DNA of 8,214 bases, taken from assembly GCA_003560215.1 (NCBI GenBank), contig PWIY01000134.1:1-8214 (forward strand). The letters run 5' to 3'. Below, piece by piece: positions 1-6,871 of the stretch. Made by a program: the position numbers and the translations under genes. Source of the stretch: Bacteroidales bacterium. GTDB taxonomy: Bacteria; Bacteroidota; Bacteroidia; Bacteroidales; UBA7960. Within the stretch, counting starts at the first letter, position 1, and each line of letters opens with the position of its first letter. The notes beneath the pieces were generated by a model. That model saw only the letters and a list, made by a program, of their open reading frames with translations, was not told the DNA's origin and searched no databases.

Positions 1-555
1 ACCATCAGTATAAGTACCTACCTGATCATGTACTCGCATGAGTTGTTTGAAAAAATTTCCCCCGCATTGTCTGTTTTTGAGAAAAAACGGCCCCACCTGG
101 AAGTAGAAGATGAGGAACTGTATAAAAAGAAATTTGATGTGATCATTTTCGGGCTTGGCATGTACGGGTCCAATATTGCCCGTCAGCTCGAGGAGAAAGG
201 GTTCAGGGTTTTTGGGGTAGATTTTGACCCCCGGGCCGTTGCCCGCTGGAAAAAAAGGGGACGAACCGCACAGTATGGTGATGCAGACGATCCTGAACTT
301 CCTGAGATCCTGCCCCTTGATGCCACCTGCGTCATTTCCAGCCTGGACTCCAAACAGGTGAACAAAGCCCTGATCAAATACCTGAGGCATTCCGGCTACC
401 AGGGAAATATTGCCGTAACCTCTTACACCGGACGAACCGCAAAAGAACTGGAAAAATCCGGCGCCGACCTGGTGCTGCTGCCTTTTGCCGATGCATCCGA
501 GGTTATTCCTGACAAGCTTAAGGCCCTGCAGGCCCCGAAAAATGACACCGGTTAA
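1..555 (+). CDS. Kef-type cation/proton antiporter, C-terminal part with RCK/TrkA-N domain (5' end outside window)
   Basis: The reading frame is open from base 1. The codons before the first ATG (base 28) encode TISISTYLI, which runs straight into MYSHELFEKISP. This matches the end of the last membrane segment of Kef/CPA2 antiporters (ST-Y-x-x-x-YS-x-x-L/F), so the gene starts upstream and the ATG at 28 is internal. 184 residues are visible. A short acidic/basic linker is followed by a Rossmann fold at visible residues 46-56 (DVIIF then GLGMYG, a GxGxxG nucleotide-binding loop). A VDFDP strand end carries the ribose-binding acidic position, and a YGDADDPE segment is typical of RCK N-domains. 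By family knowledge, the protein exchanges K+ or Na+ for H+ across the inner membrane, and the cytosolic RCK domain gates it through NAD(H), nucleotide or thiol ligands. The protein ends soon after the RCK-N fold, with no RCK-C/TrkA-C domain visible. The adaptor gene starts 24 bases after the stop, suggesting co-transcription. The ion and ligand cannot be read from this fragment. Confidence 0.85.
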   Translation, partial: TISISTYLIMYSHELFEKISPALSVFEKKRPHLEVEDEELYKKKFDVIIFGLGMYGSNIARQLEEKGFRVFGVDFDPRAVARWKKRGRTAQYGDADDPELPEILPLDATCVISSLDSKQVNKALIKYLRHSGYQGNIAVTSYTGRTAKELEKSGADLVLLPFADASEVIPDKLKALQAPKNDTG

Positions 556-579
556 ACACAAACAATCAAATTGTGCCCC

Positions 580-1677
580 ATGACACGCTGTATTTTAAAA
601 CACCCTTCAAGCAAACCCACGCCCAAACCAGCATTCTGGCTTCTGCTGCTTTTAACCTTCCTTACCTTTTCCTGCAGCCAGCGCGATACCGACAGGGTTG
701 AAGAGAGCGGAACCCCGATCGTTACTGCTGAAGCAGACATCCGTGATCTGTCATCACACCGCACGGTCACTGCCCCGGTTGTTGCCTACCAGCGGATTTA
801 TATCACGGCACGCACTTCCGGGCAGGTGATGGAAATCAACGCTGAAGAAGGAGACCACATTCGCGCGGGAGAATTGCTGGTGCGGATGGACACCCGCAGG
901 CAAGAGGCACAATTGCAGCAGGCAGAGGCAACCCTTGAAGAGGCAAGGCATCATTACCGCCGGCAGCGTCAGCTGTTTGAGTCAGAGGTGATCCCTGAGG
1001 CAGAATATGACGCAGCTTCGCGGCAACTGAAAAGTGCCGAAGCCGATGCCAGGCTCTGGGAGGTGGAGGTAGATCTGGGACAAATTGAAGCACCGATTCA
1101 TGCCACCGTAACTGACCGGTTGATTGAAACAGGAACCAATGTATCTGAAAACCAGCGGCTATTTACAATTGAAGACCATAATTTGCTTGTTGTCAGACCG
1201 GGAATTCCTGAAAAGGATGTGGTACATCTCAGTAAGGGACAGGATGTGGAATTATCATTCGATGTATTTCCTGACCGAGCCGCCAGAGGGACCATCAGAC
1301 GGATTTTTCCTGCGGCCGATACCATCTCCAGGCTTTTTACCGTGGAAGTGGAAGTTGACCAGGAGAGCATTCCGGGGGCCATATACCCGGGGTTCCTGGC
1401 CAGGGTACATTTTACCACCGATGAAAGAACAGACGTAGTCACCATTCCGCATGAAGCACTACTCAGCGAAAATGGAAAAGACTTCGTCTTTGTCCTTGAA
1501 GGTGAAACTGTAAGACAACGCGAAATTGAACCGGGTGTCCGGCGCGACGGACAGGTGGAAATAGTTGCCGGGCTGGAAGCCGGAGAAAAAGTCGCAGCTG
1601 GTAACCTGGAAGTATTGGAAGACGGAGCCCGTGTTGATATAAGGGGGCAGTTCAGGCGACACGGATTTGGCAGATAA
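580..1677 (+). CDS. RND efflux periplasmic adaptor (membrane fusion protein), probable lipoprotein
   Basis: This 365-residue protein would link an RND pump in the inner membrane to an outer-membrane channel across the periplasm. I chose the ATG at 580; an in-frame TTG at 571 would add only three residues. The N-terminus has a basic stretch and a hydrophobic run (residues 19-30) ending in TFSC at Cys32, a loose lipobox suggesting a lipid anchor. Domains in order are: first half of the lipoyl/barrel-sandwich fold at about 68-105 (ITARTSGQVMEI, then EGDHIRAGELLVRMD); an alpha-helical coiled-coil hairpin at about 105-163, rich in Gln, Glu, Ala and Arg; the second lipoyl half at about 165-197 (IEAPIHATVTDRLIETGTNV); a beta-barrel at about 200-280; and a membrane-proximal domain at about 285-350 (VVTIPHEALL, GLEAGEKVAAGNLEVL). 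The hairpin tip has R128-x3-L132, but Pro139 sits where the usual R-L-S channel-contact motif has Ser. The pump gene follows after 36 bases. The family assignment is firm; the substrate is unknown. Confidence 0.95.
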   Translation: MTRCILKHPSSKPTPKPAFWLLLLLTFLTFSCSQRDTDRVEESGTPIVTAEADIRDLSSHRTVTAPVVAYQRIYITARTSGQVMEINAEEGDHIRAGELLVRMDTRRQEAQLQQAEATLEEARHHYRRQRQLFESEVIPEAEYDAASRQLKSAEADARLWEVEVDLGQIEAPIHATVTDRLIETGTNVSENQRLFTIEDHNLLVVRPGIPEKDVVHLSKGQDVELSFDVFPDRAARGTIRRIFPAADTISRLFTVEVEVDQESIPGAIYPGFLARVHFTTDERTDVVTIPHEALLSENGKDFVFVLEGETVRQREIEPGVRRDGQVEIVAGLEAGEKVAAGNLEVLEDGARVDIRGQFRRHGFGR

Positions 1678-1713
1678 CACCACGGTATTTTGCAAATAAA
1701 GAGCGTAATCAAT

Positions 1714-4700
1714 ATGTCTGATAAAACCAATCATCCTTCCCCATCAATCCGTTCAGGACTGTCATCCTTTGCCATTCACCGCCCCATTGCTACCATGGCA
1801 CTGACCGCCGTGGTAATCGTACTGGGGTTGTTGTTTTCAGGCAGGCTTCCGGTAAGCCTTCTTCCGGAGGTGGACTACCCCCACGTCCGGGTGGTCGTAA
1901 ATTACCCGGGCGTTACGCCGGAAGTGATCGAAGAACAGATCACCCGGGTGCTCGAGCGCAATCTCTCTGCCACGGAAAACCTCGCGGAAATTCATGGCAG
2001 GGCTTCCGAAGGACGCTCTTACATTGAAATGTATTTTGAAGTAGGAACCGACATAGACCTTGCCCTGCAGGATGCTGCACGGCAACTTGAAAGGGCAAGG
2101 GCTGAGCTTCCTGACGGGATTGACCCGCCGCGGCTGACGAAAATGGATCCCTCCCAGCAGCCGGTATTTGAGCTGGCTTTCAGCTCTCCCCTGATGTCAT
2201 CCATAGAGCTGCGGCAGTGGATAGACCAGCGACTTGTTCCTCAGCTTCTGACCGTCAGGGGAACGGGGACCATTGAGGTAGCAGGAGGAAAAGAACGGGA
2301 GATTGACGTCGTGGTGGATCCGGAAAAGATGCGTTCTTACCGTCTCAACATCACAGACGTCAGTAATGCCCTGGCCGGCCGAAATGTGGATATCGCCTCC
2401 GGGAACATCACCTCCCCCGAATATGACGTGCTTGCCCGCACAGAGCACCGCTACCGGGATGCCCCGGAAGTAGGCAACACCCTGGTCCGGATACCCGGGT
2501 CAGAGCGGCATGTAAGGCTGTCGGATTTTGCCGAAGTGACTGATAGCCACAGGGAACAACGCCTGTTTGCCCGGCATAACGGACTCGATGCAGTGCAGGT
2601 CACCATCATGAAGCAACCCGATGCCAATACCGTGGAAGTCATTGATGGCCTGCGCGAAACGCTGGAAGATCTGGAGGATTCAGGTTTTATCACCCAGGAT
2701 ATTTCCTGGGATGTGATCCGGGATGAATCATTTTTTATCCGTGCCTCGCTCCGTTCGGTGGGTATCGCAGCCATTACAGGGGGCCTTCTTGCCATGCTGG
2801 TGATCTTTCTTTTCCTGGGAAACCTCAGAAAGTCGCTGATCATCGGACTCACCCTGCCTGTGGCCATCATTGCCACATTCCTGTTGATGAATCTGGCCGG
2901 ATTAACACTTAATATCATGAGCCTCGGGGGGATGGCCCTGGGCGTAGGTCTCCTCATAGACAACGGACTGGTACTGCTGGAAAACATCTTCAGGCATCAG
3001 CAGGAACTCGGAAAACCTCCGGGGAAAGCTGCGGAAGAAGGAACCGCAGAAGTATTTCAGGCCGTTCTGGCGGGAACCATGACCAACATGGCGGCCGTAC
3101 TGCCGTTCTTATTGCTGACCGGCCTGGCAGCCCTGATATTCAGAGAGCTCATCCTTACCATCGCCTTTGCCATGCTGGCTTCCCTGCTGGCAGCGCTTAC
3201 GCTGGTACCATCCATTTATACCTTAACTTCCACCATCACCAAAGATGGCATGAAGTCTAACCATCTCAGCCGTGGGACACAGAAGCTGATTGCGCGACTG
3301 ACAACCTTCTACCACCGAATCATTCCCTTTGTCATCAGGAAACGTTATCCGATCATTGTGGTAGCCACCCTGATTCTGGCCGGCAGTATCTGGCTGATCC
3401 GGGGCATGGGCAGCGAATTTCTTCCTCCGGTGGACGACGGGCGGATCACGATGCGGTTTGTGCTTCCTCTTGGAACAGCCCCTGAGCCCACCCGTGAAGC
3501 TGCCATCCTAATCGAAGAAGCCATACAGGAAATGCCCCACGTGGAAAACTACTACAGTACGGCCGGAGGGTATTTCCGTGGCGGGCAGTTGTCGATCCGC
3601 GGCGGGATGATTGATATGGTGGTGCAGCTTATTCCGCCCTCACAACGCAGGGGGTACACCGCCGAAAGGTGGGTTTCTGAGTTCTCGGAAAAGATCCGGG
3701 AATTGCAAATGGCCTTTACACAAGAAAGGATCAGGGGGCCCAGGATCGAGGGTCTGCAGACTTCAGTGGTGGATGATGACATTTCAGTTGGCGTTGTCGG
3801 AGAAGAACTGGATGTGCTTGAAGAAACCGCCATGAAAATCCTTGCACGCATCCGGGATCTGGAAGGTGTGGGCAGTGCGCAACTGGGCCGTGATGAGAGA
3901 ATACCTCAGGTTATTATCCGGGTTGATGAAGAACGGGCCGCTGACATGGGGATTTCATCCGAACAGGCAGGACTGGCGATCCGCACCGCAGTCGATGGAA
4001 TGGTCCCCACCAAATATGTCACCGGCGGGTTTGAATACAACATACGGGTACGTATGCCAAGATCCCTCACTGGTTCGGCTGCCACCATGGCCAACATGCC
4101 GCTGTTTGACCAAGAAGGCAGACACATCAACCTTGGAAGCATTGCAGATTTTCAGGAAGATATGGGGCCGGCACATATTGAAAGGCTGAACCAGATACGA
4201 ATTGTCCGTGTGAACGCAACCGTTAACCCGGAAGAAGCAACTGTTGGCCAGGTAAACCAGCGTGTCAGGGAAGCACTCTCGAACCTGGAACTCCCCGAAG
4301 GCTACAGCCTGGTTTACGCCGGAGCAGCAGAGCAAATTGCCGAAACCAACCGCTCCATGCGCCTGGCGATCGCCCTGGCCATATTTTTTGTATTGGTGGT
4401 GATGGCAGTGCAATATGAAAAATTGTCAAGTCCACTTGTCATTCTGACCAGTTTGCCATTTTCCGTCATCGGTGCGGCGTTGTTGCTCTACCTCACCGGC
4501 ACAGCGCTGAGCGCGCCGGTATTGCTGGGAATGATCTTCCTGGTTGGCATTGTGGTCAATAATGCCATTTTGCTTGTGGCGTTTGCCAATAAAAAGCGGG
4601 AAGAGGGGCTTTCTGCCCGCGAAGCTGTTGCCGAGGCCGGTACTGTCAGGTTACGGCCCATCCTCATGACCACATTGACCACCATTTTCGGGATGACCCC

Positions 4701-4857
4701 ACTTGCACTGGCAATCGGAGAGGGTGGAGAACTGTTGCAGCCCCTGGCACTGACGATTATCGGCGGACTGGCTTTCGGAACCTTCCTGACACTGATCATG
4801 CTCCCCGGCATTTATGTGATCAGTGAGGACATGAAAAAAGTGCGAAAAAAACCTTAA
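1714..4857 (+). CDS. RND-family inner-membrane efflux transporter (AcrB/MexB-like, HAE type)
   Basis: This 1047-residue protein has the normal RND pump length and is a proton-driven exporter that works as a trimer with the adaptor encoded just upstream. The ATG at 1714 is preferred over an in-frame TTG at 1690 because MSDKTNHPSP leads directly into the conserved N-terminal helix. The layout is classical. TM1 is at about 25-43, followed by the LLPEVDYPHVRVVVNYPG segment and a large periplasmic loop. TM2-TM6 lie at about 347-505, TM7 at about 546-566 followed by GSEFLPPVDDG and the second periplasmic loop, and TM8-TM12 at about 883-1037. TM4 carries LLIDNGLVLLENI (Asp416-Asn417), TM10 carries GIVVNNAILL (Asn949-Asn950), and TM11 carries RLRPILMT (Arg979, Thr986). 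Aligned by motif to AcrB, Asp407, Arg971 and Thr978 are kept, while Asp408 and Lys940 are both Asn. That pattern occurs in many divergent RND pumps and is unlike the heavy-metal (CusA) group. Substrate range cannot be inferred. No outer-membrane channel gene follows. Confidence 0.96.
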   Translation: MSDKTNHPSPSIRSGLSSFAIHRPIATMALTAVVIVLGLLFSGRLPVSLLPEVDYPHVRVVVNYPGVTPEVIEEQITRVLERNLSATENLAEIHGRASEGRSYIEMYFEVGTDIDLALQDAARQLERARAELPDGIDPPRLTKMDPSQQPVFELAFSSPLMSSIELRQWIDQRLVPQLLTVRGTGTIEVAGGKEREIDVVVDPEKMRSYRLNITDVSNALAGRNVDIASGNITSPEYDVLARTEHRYRDAPEVGNTLVRIPGSERHVRLSDFAEVTDSHREQRLFARHNGLDAVQVTIMKQPDANTVEVIDGLRETLEDLEDSGFITQDISWDVIRDESFFIRASLRSVGIAAITGGLLAMLVIFLFLGNLRKSLIIGLTLPVAIIATFLLMNLAGLTLNIMSLGGMALGVGLLIDNGLVLLENIFRHQQELGKPPGKAAEEGTAEVFQAVLAGTMTNMAAVLPFLLLTGLAALIFRELILTIAFAMLASLLAALTLVPSIYTLTSTITKDGMKSNHLSRGTQKLIARLTTFYHRIIPFVIRKRYPIIVVATLILAGSIWLIRGMGSEFLPPVDDGRITMRFVLPLGTAPEPTREAAILIEEAIQEMPHVENYYSTAGGYFRGGQLSIRGGMIDMVVQLIPPSQRRGYTAERWVSEFSEKIRELQMAFTQERIRGPRIEGLQTSVVDDDISVGVVGEELDVLEETAMKILARIRDLEGVGSAQLGRDERIPQVIIRVDEERAADMGISSEQAGLAIRTAVDGMVPTKYVTGGFEYNIRVRMPRSLTGSAATMANMPLFDQEGRHINLGSIADFQEDMGPAHIERLNQIRIVRVNATVNPEEATVGQVNQRVREALSNLELPEGYSLVYAGAAEQIAETNRSMRLAIALAIFFVLVVMAVQYEKLSSPLVILTSLPFSVIGAALLLYLTGTALSAPVLLGMIFLVGIVVNNAILLVAFANKKREEGLSAREAVAEAGTVRLRPILMTTLTTIFGMTPLALAIGEGGELLQPLALTIIGGLAFGTFLTLIMLPGIYVISEDMKKVRKKP

Positions 4858-4946
4858 TTTCGTTGCTATTCAAGATTGTCAAACCAACAACCAACAACTG
4901 GATGGGCGTCAGCCCCGACTAACCGGAGGAGGCGAAGCCTCCGACA

Positions 4947-5012
4947 AACCAACAACCAAGGGTGCGAAGCACCCGTTAACCGGAGTGGCGAAGCCACGAC
5001 CAACCGGAGGGG
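4947..5012. repeat. 66-base direct repeat, copy 1
   Basis: By eye this block is base-for-base identical to 5054-5119 (offset 107). It contains one GGGTGC hairpin, one GTGGC hairpin and their linkers, and ends inside the stem of the next unit. The four bases before each copy (GAC plus one more) match except at 4946/5053 (A versus C). The copies diverge afterwards because different hairpin types follow (GTCA loop here, GATA loop in copy 2). Such identity points to recent duplication or conversion within the array. Confidence 0.95.
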
Positions 5013-5053
5013 CGTCAGCCCCGACAAACCGGAGGGGGCGATAGCCCCCGACC

Positions 5054-5119
5054 AACCAACAACCAAGGGTGCGAAGCACCCGTTAACCGGAGTGGCGAAG
5101 CCACGACCAACCGGAGGGG
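5054..5119. repeat. 66-base direct repeat, copy 2
   Basis: This is the second copy of the block at 4947-5012. It is followed by a GATA-loop hairpin (5116-5131) whose outermost pair is G-T rather than G-C, a change that would still pair as G-U in RNA. The same hairpin type occurs with the intact G-C pair at 5034-5049. Confidence 0.95.
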
Positions 5120-5139
5120 GCGATAGCCCCTGACTAACC

Positions 5140-5158
5140 GTCAGCGCTGCGCGCTGAC
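5140..5158. repeat. Terminal 8-bp-stem hairpin of the array
   Basis: GTCAGCGC, loop TGC, GCGCTGAC. It is the longest stem in the array and the only unit without a G...A loop. It is followed by the unpaired linker CAACCAACAACC and then the start codon of the next gene at 5174. There is no T-tract after it, so it does not look like an intrinsic terminator. Its position 15 bases before the ATG means that, in a transcript covering the array, it would sit just outside the start-codon region. Confidence 0.9.
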
Positions 5159-5173
5159 CAACCAACAACCATT

Positions 5174-6820
5174 ATGCGTACAAATTCTTTATTTCAAAAA
5201 ATCTCTGTTTTAACCTTACTACTCCTGTGCTCCTTTCAGGGTGCCGGGCAAGGTAACAGTTCACGGACAAGCACCGCTGAAGACCGTGAAGCCCTTTTTT
5301 ACTACCTCATCACAAAAACCATTGAAAGGGAGTCCATTGCCGAACCCAAAACCTGGGTGATGAATTATGATCCCCTCAAAGACATGCTGCAGTTCAAAGA
5401 TGACATGATCGCTGCCGACACCGATGAGGCGTTGTTTGAGGTACTGATGAAAATGAGCAACGTACGGCGCGACAGGCATGCCGTGGTGAACCCTGTCGAT
5501 GACGGGCTGCAGATCAACCAGGATGTGAACCGGAGTGCCCCGCTGATTTTCCAGACGGACTATTCCACACCTGGCGACTACTTCTTTTTTATCGGTGATT
5601 ATGCTTCGGATATTTCCAGCTATACCCGGCATGAAAGCCCGGAGATCGGCGACCGGCTGCTGGCTGTGAACCAGATTCCCATTGATGAATACATTGAAGA
5701 ACTGCGCCTTTTTATGCGCTACTCAAGTTATAACGGACTGTGGAGGCTGATGGCAGAAGCCATTCCCCAACAGCATTTTCGTTTACCTGTCCCGCTCGAC
5801 AAAGAAGAAGTGACCTTTGAGCTTGAAAAAGCTGAAGGAGAGGTATACAGCCTGACCCTTCCCTATCTTGACCGTGACGAAATCAGCTGGGAAGGTCACT
5901 ATAAACTGCACGGCGACCACAGGTACGATGGTTTCCATGAAACGATCTCGACCATCAGCTATGACCTTTATGAACACCCTGACCTGGAGGTGCTGATTAT
6001 TGACTGGTATGGTTTCAGGCCTTCACTGATCGAGGATGTGGACTCCCTTCTGGCTTACGCCGATGCCAACGGACTGCTCGGTCACGACATAATTTTCGAC
6101 GGCACACGGGCCAGAGGCGGTTCCAACGGCGCCTACCTGATCGCCAGGCTTTTTTCCGACCCCTTCAAGGTAACTTATGGCAATCTGAAGCTGAGTGACC
6201 TTACCCCGCTGTTTGTGGAAGACCGTCTTGAAGCCTATGAAGAAGGGACCCTGGGAGGTACAACCGACGGAGGAACCAGGCAGATTGACTGGCTTACCAA
6301 TGACGTCATGGAAGCCTATGAAAGAGGCGACAACTTCACCACCAATGTACCTCACAAACTGGCCCACCTGCCCAAAGACTCTGACGGAGTCCATGAACCG
6401 GCCTCTTTCAGGTTTACCGGTGAAGTGGTGTCACTGCTCGGACCCTATGGCGGATCACACCTTGATCAGTATGCCTCCATGGTGATTGACAACAACCTGG
6501 GGCATACCATAGGAATGCCGGTTGGGGGATTCAGCAGTACCTGGGAGTTCGGAGAGATCCTTCATTTCCCCATCAGCGGAGAACCCATTGCCTATTTTGA
6601 ATGGGGCATGGGCAATACCATCAGGCCCAATGTGGCGCATCCCGTAGACATCGTGGACAAGTACGGAAGATATTACGGAAAATCCATGCATCCCGACGGG
6701 GTGGTTCTGGAAGGCAACCCTCCCCCGGTCGATCATCTGGTTCCGGTATCGCGCGACAACTATATAAATTACTATGATATTCTGCTTGATGAGGCCCTGA
6801 AGCACCTTGGCCATCGTTAG
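5174..6820 (+). CDS. Secreted S41/CPAF-like serine protease-family protein
   Basis: This 548-residue protein has a signal peptide (basic start, hydrophobic core at about 10-19, likely cleavage near GAG/Q at 25-26), so it should be exported. Several pieces fit the S41 (C-terminal processing/tail-specific protease) fold. VRRDRHAVV (97-105) resembles the family's D-x-H-T segment. IGDRLLAVNQIPIDEYIEE (158-176) is a PDZ-like ligand-binding stretch. LEVLIIDWYGF (271-281) and DIIFDGTRARGGSNGAYLI (305-323) match the core strands and the glycine-rich D-x-R-x-N-x-G-G region. VVSLLGPYGGSHLDQYASMV (418-437) corresponds to the nucleophile elbow, with Ser428-x-x-Asp431 in place of the usual S-A-x-E, and HTIGMPVGG follows like the iGxxTxG loop. 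No Lys lies about 25 residues after Ser428, so a Ser/Lys dyad is unlikely. A Ser-His-Glu set as in chlamydial CPAF (here His102, Ser428, Glu476) is my inference. The start is the ATG at 5174, three bases after the hairpin array. Substrate is unknown, and a catalytically inactive relative cannot be excluded. Confidence 0.7.
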   Translation: MRTNSLFQKISVLTLLLLCSFQGAGQGNSSRTSTAEDREALFYYLITKTIERESIAEPKTWVMNYDPLKDMLQFKDDMIAADTDEALFEVLMKMSNVRRDRHAVVNPVDDGLQINQDVNRSAPLIFQTDYSTPGDYFFFIGDYASDISSYTRHESPEIGDRLLAVNQIPIDEYIEELRLFMRYSSYNGLWRLMAEAIPQQHFRLPVPLDKEEVTFELEKAEGEVYSLTLPYLDRDEISWEGHYKLHGDHRYDGFHETISTISYDLYEHPDLEVLIIDWYGFRPSLIEDVDSLLAYADANGLLGHDIIFDGTRARGGSNGAYLIARLFSDPFKVTYGNLKLSDLTPLFVEDRLEAYEEGTLGGTTDGGTRQIDWLTNDVMEAYERGDNFTTNVPHKLAHLPKDSDGVHEPASFRFTGEVVSLLGPYGGSHLDQYASMVIDNNLGHTIGMPVGGFSSTWEFGEILHFPISGEPIAYFEWGMGNTIRPNVAHPVDIVDKYGRYYGKSMHPDGVVLEGNPPPVDHLVPVSRDNYINYYDILLDEALKHLGHR

Positions 6821-6871
6821 TAAATCAATGAACCCGAATTGAACCCCATCACCTAACCCAATCATGTACCT

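Larger units (their letters stand above)
4881..5170. repeat. Array of ten short hairpins with GNA/GNNA-type loops on A/C-rich linkers
   Basis: The intergenic region holds ten consecutive inverted repeats. Stem/loop/stem positions are: 4904-4907/GTCA/4912-4915; 4928-4933/GAA/4937-4942; 4960-4965/GAA/4969-4974; 4985-4989/GAA/4993-4997; 5009-5013/GTCA/5018-5022; 5034-5039/GATA/5044-5049; 5067-5072/GAA/5076-5081; 5092-5096/GAA/5100-5104; 5116-5121/GATA/5126-5131; 5140-5147/TGC/5151-5158. Stem arms differ (GGAGGC, GGGTGC, GTGGC, GGGGC, GGGGGC, GTCAGCGC), yet both arms change together. Most hairpins are entered by ACCGGA and left by CGAC. The GGGTGC hairpins are instead entered by AACAACCAA and left by CGTTAACCGGA. 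Linkers have almost no G, so on this strand they should stay unpaired between hairpins. It is known that d(GCGAAGC) forms an exceptionally stable mini-hairpin, and that core occurs in five units. Function is unknown; a structured mRNA leader or a mobile/recombinogenic repeat family are both possible. Confidence 0.93.

Noticed and set aside
1667..1692. Bacteroidota-type promoter (TTG then TATTTTG) ahead of the pump gene
   Set aside because: The -7 element lacks one T of TAnnTTTG, the spacing is short, and it lies in a 36-base gap inside an apparent operon.
1098..1730. 210-residue minus-strand frame opposite the adaptor gene
   Set aside because: Very Ser/Thr/Pro-rich antisense shadow of a confidently assigned adaptor coding region.
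2451..2987. 178-residue minus-strand frame opposite the pump gene
   Set aside because: Ser/Arg-rich antisense shadow of conserved RND coding sequence.
4876..5133. 85-residue + strand frame across the hairpin array (and a 100-residue frame on the other strand)
   Set aside because: Both are read-through of short palindromic repeats; the protein is low-complexity, rich in Asn, Arg, Pro, Gly and Thr, and changes with unit order. Open frames on both strands follow from the repeat composition.
4900..5158. Intrinsic terminators for the pump operon
   Set aside because: Stems are GC-rich but none is followed by a run of T; A/C-rich linkers follow each one.
4881..5170. CRISPR array
   Set aside because: The pieces that recur are short hairpins and linkers of about 10-17 bases. 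There are no unique spacers of 25-40 bases, no constant repeat and no cas genes.
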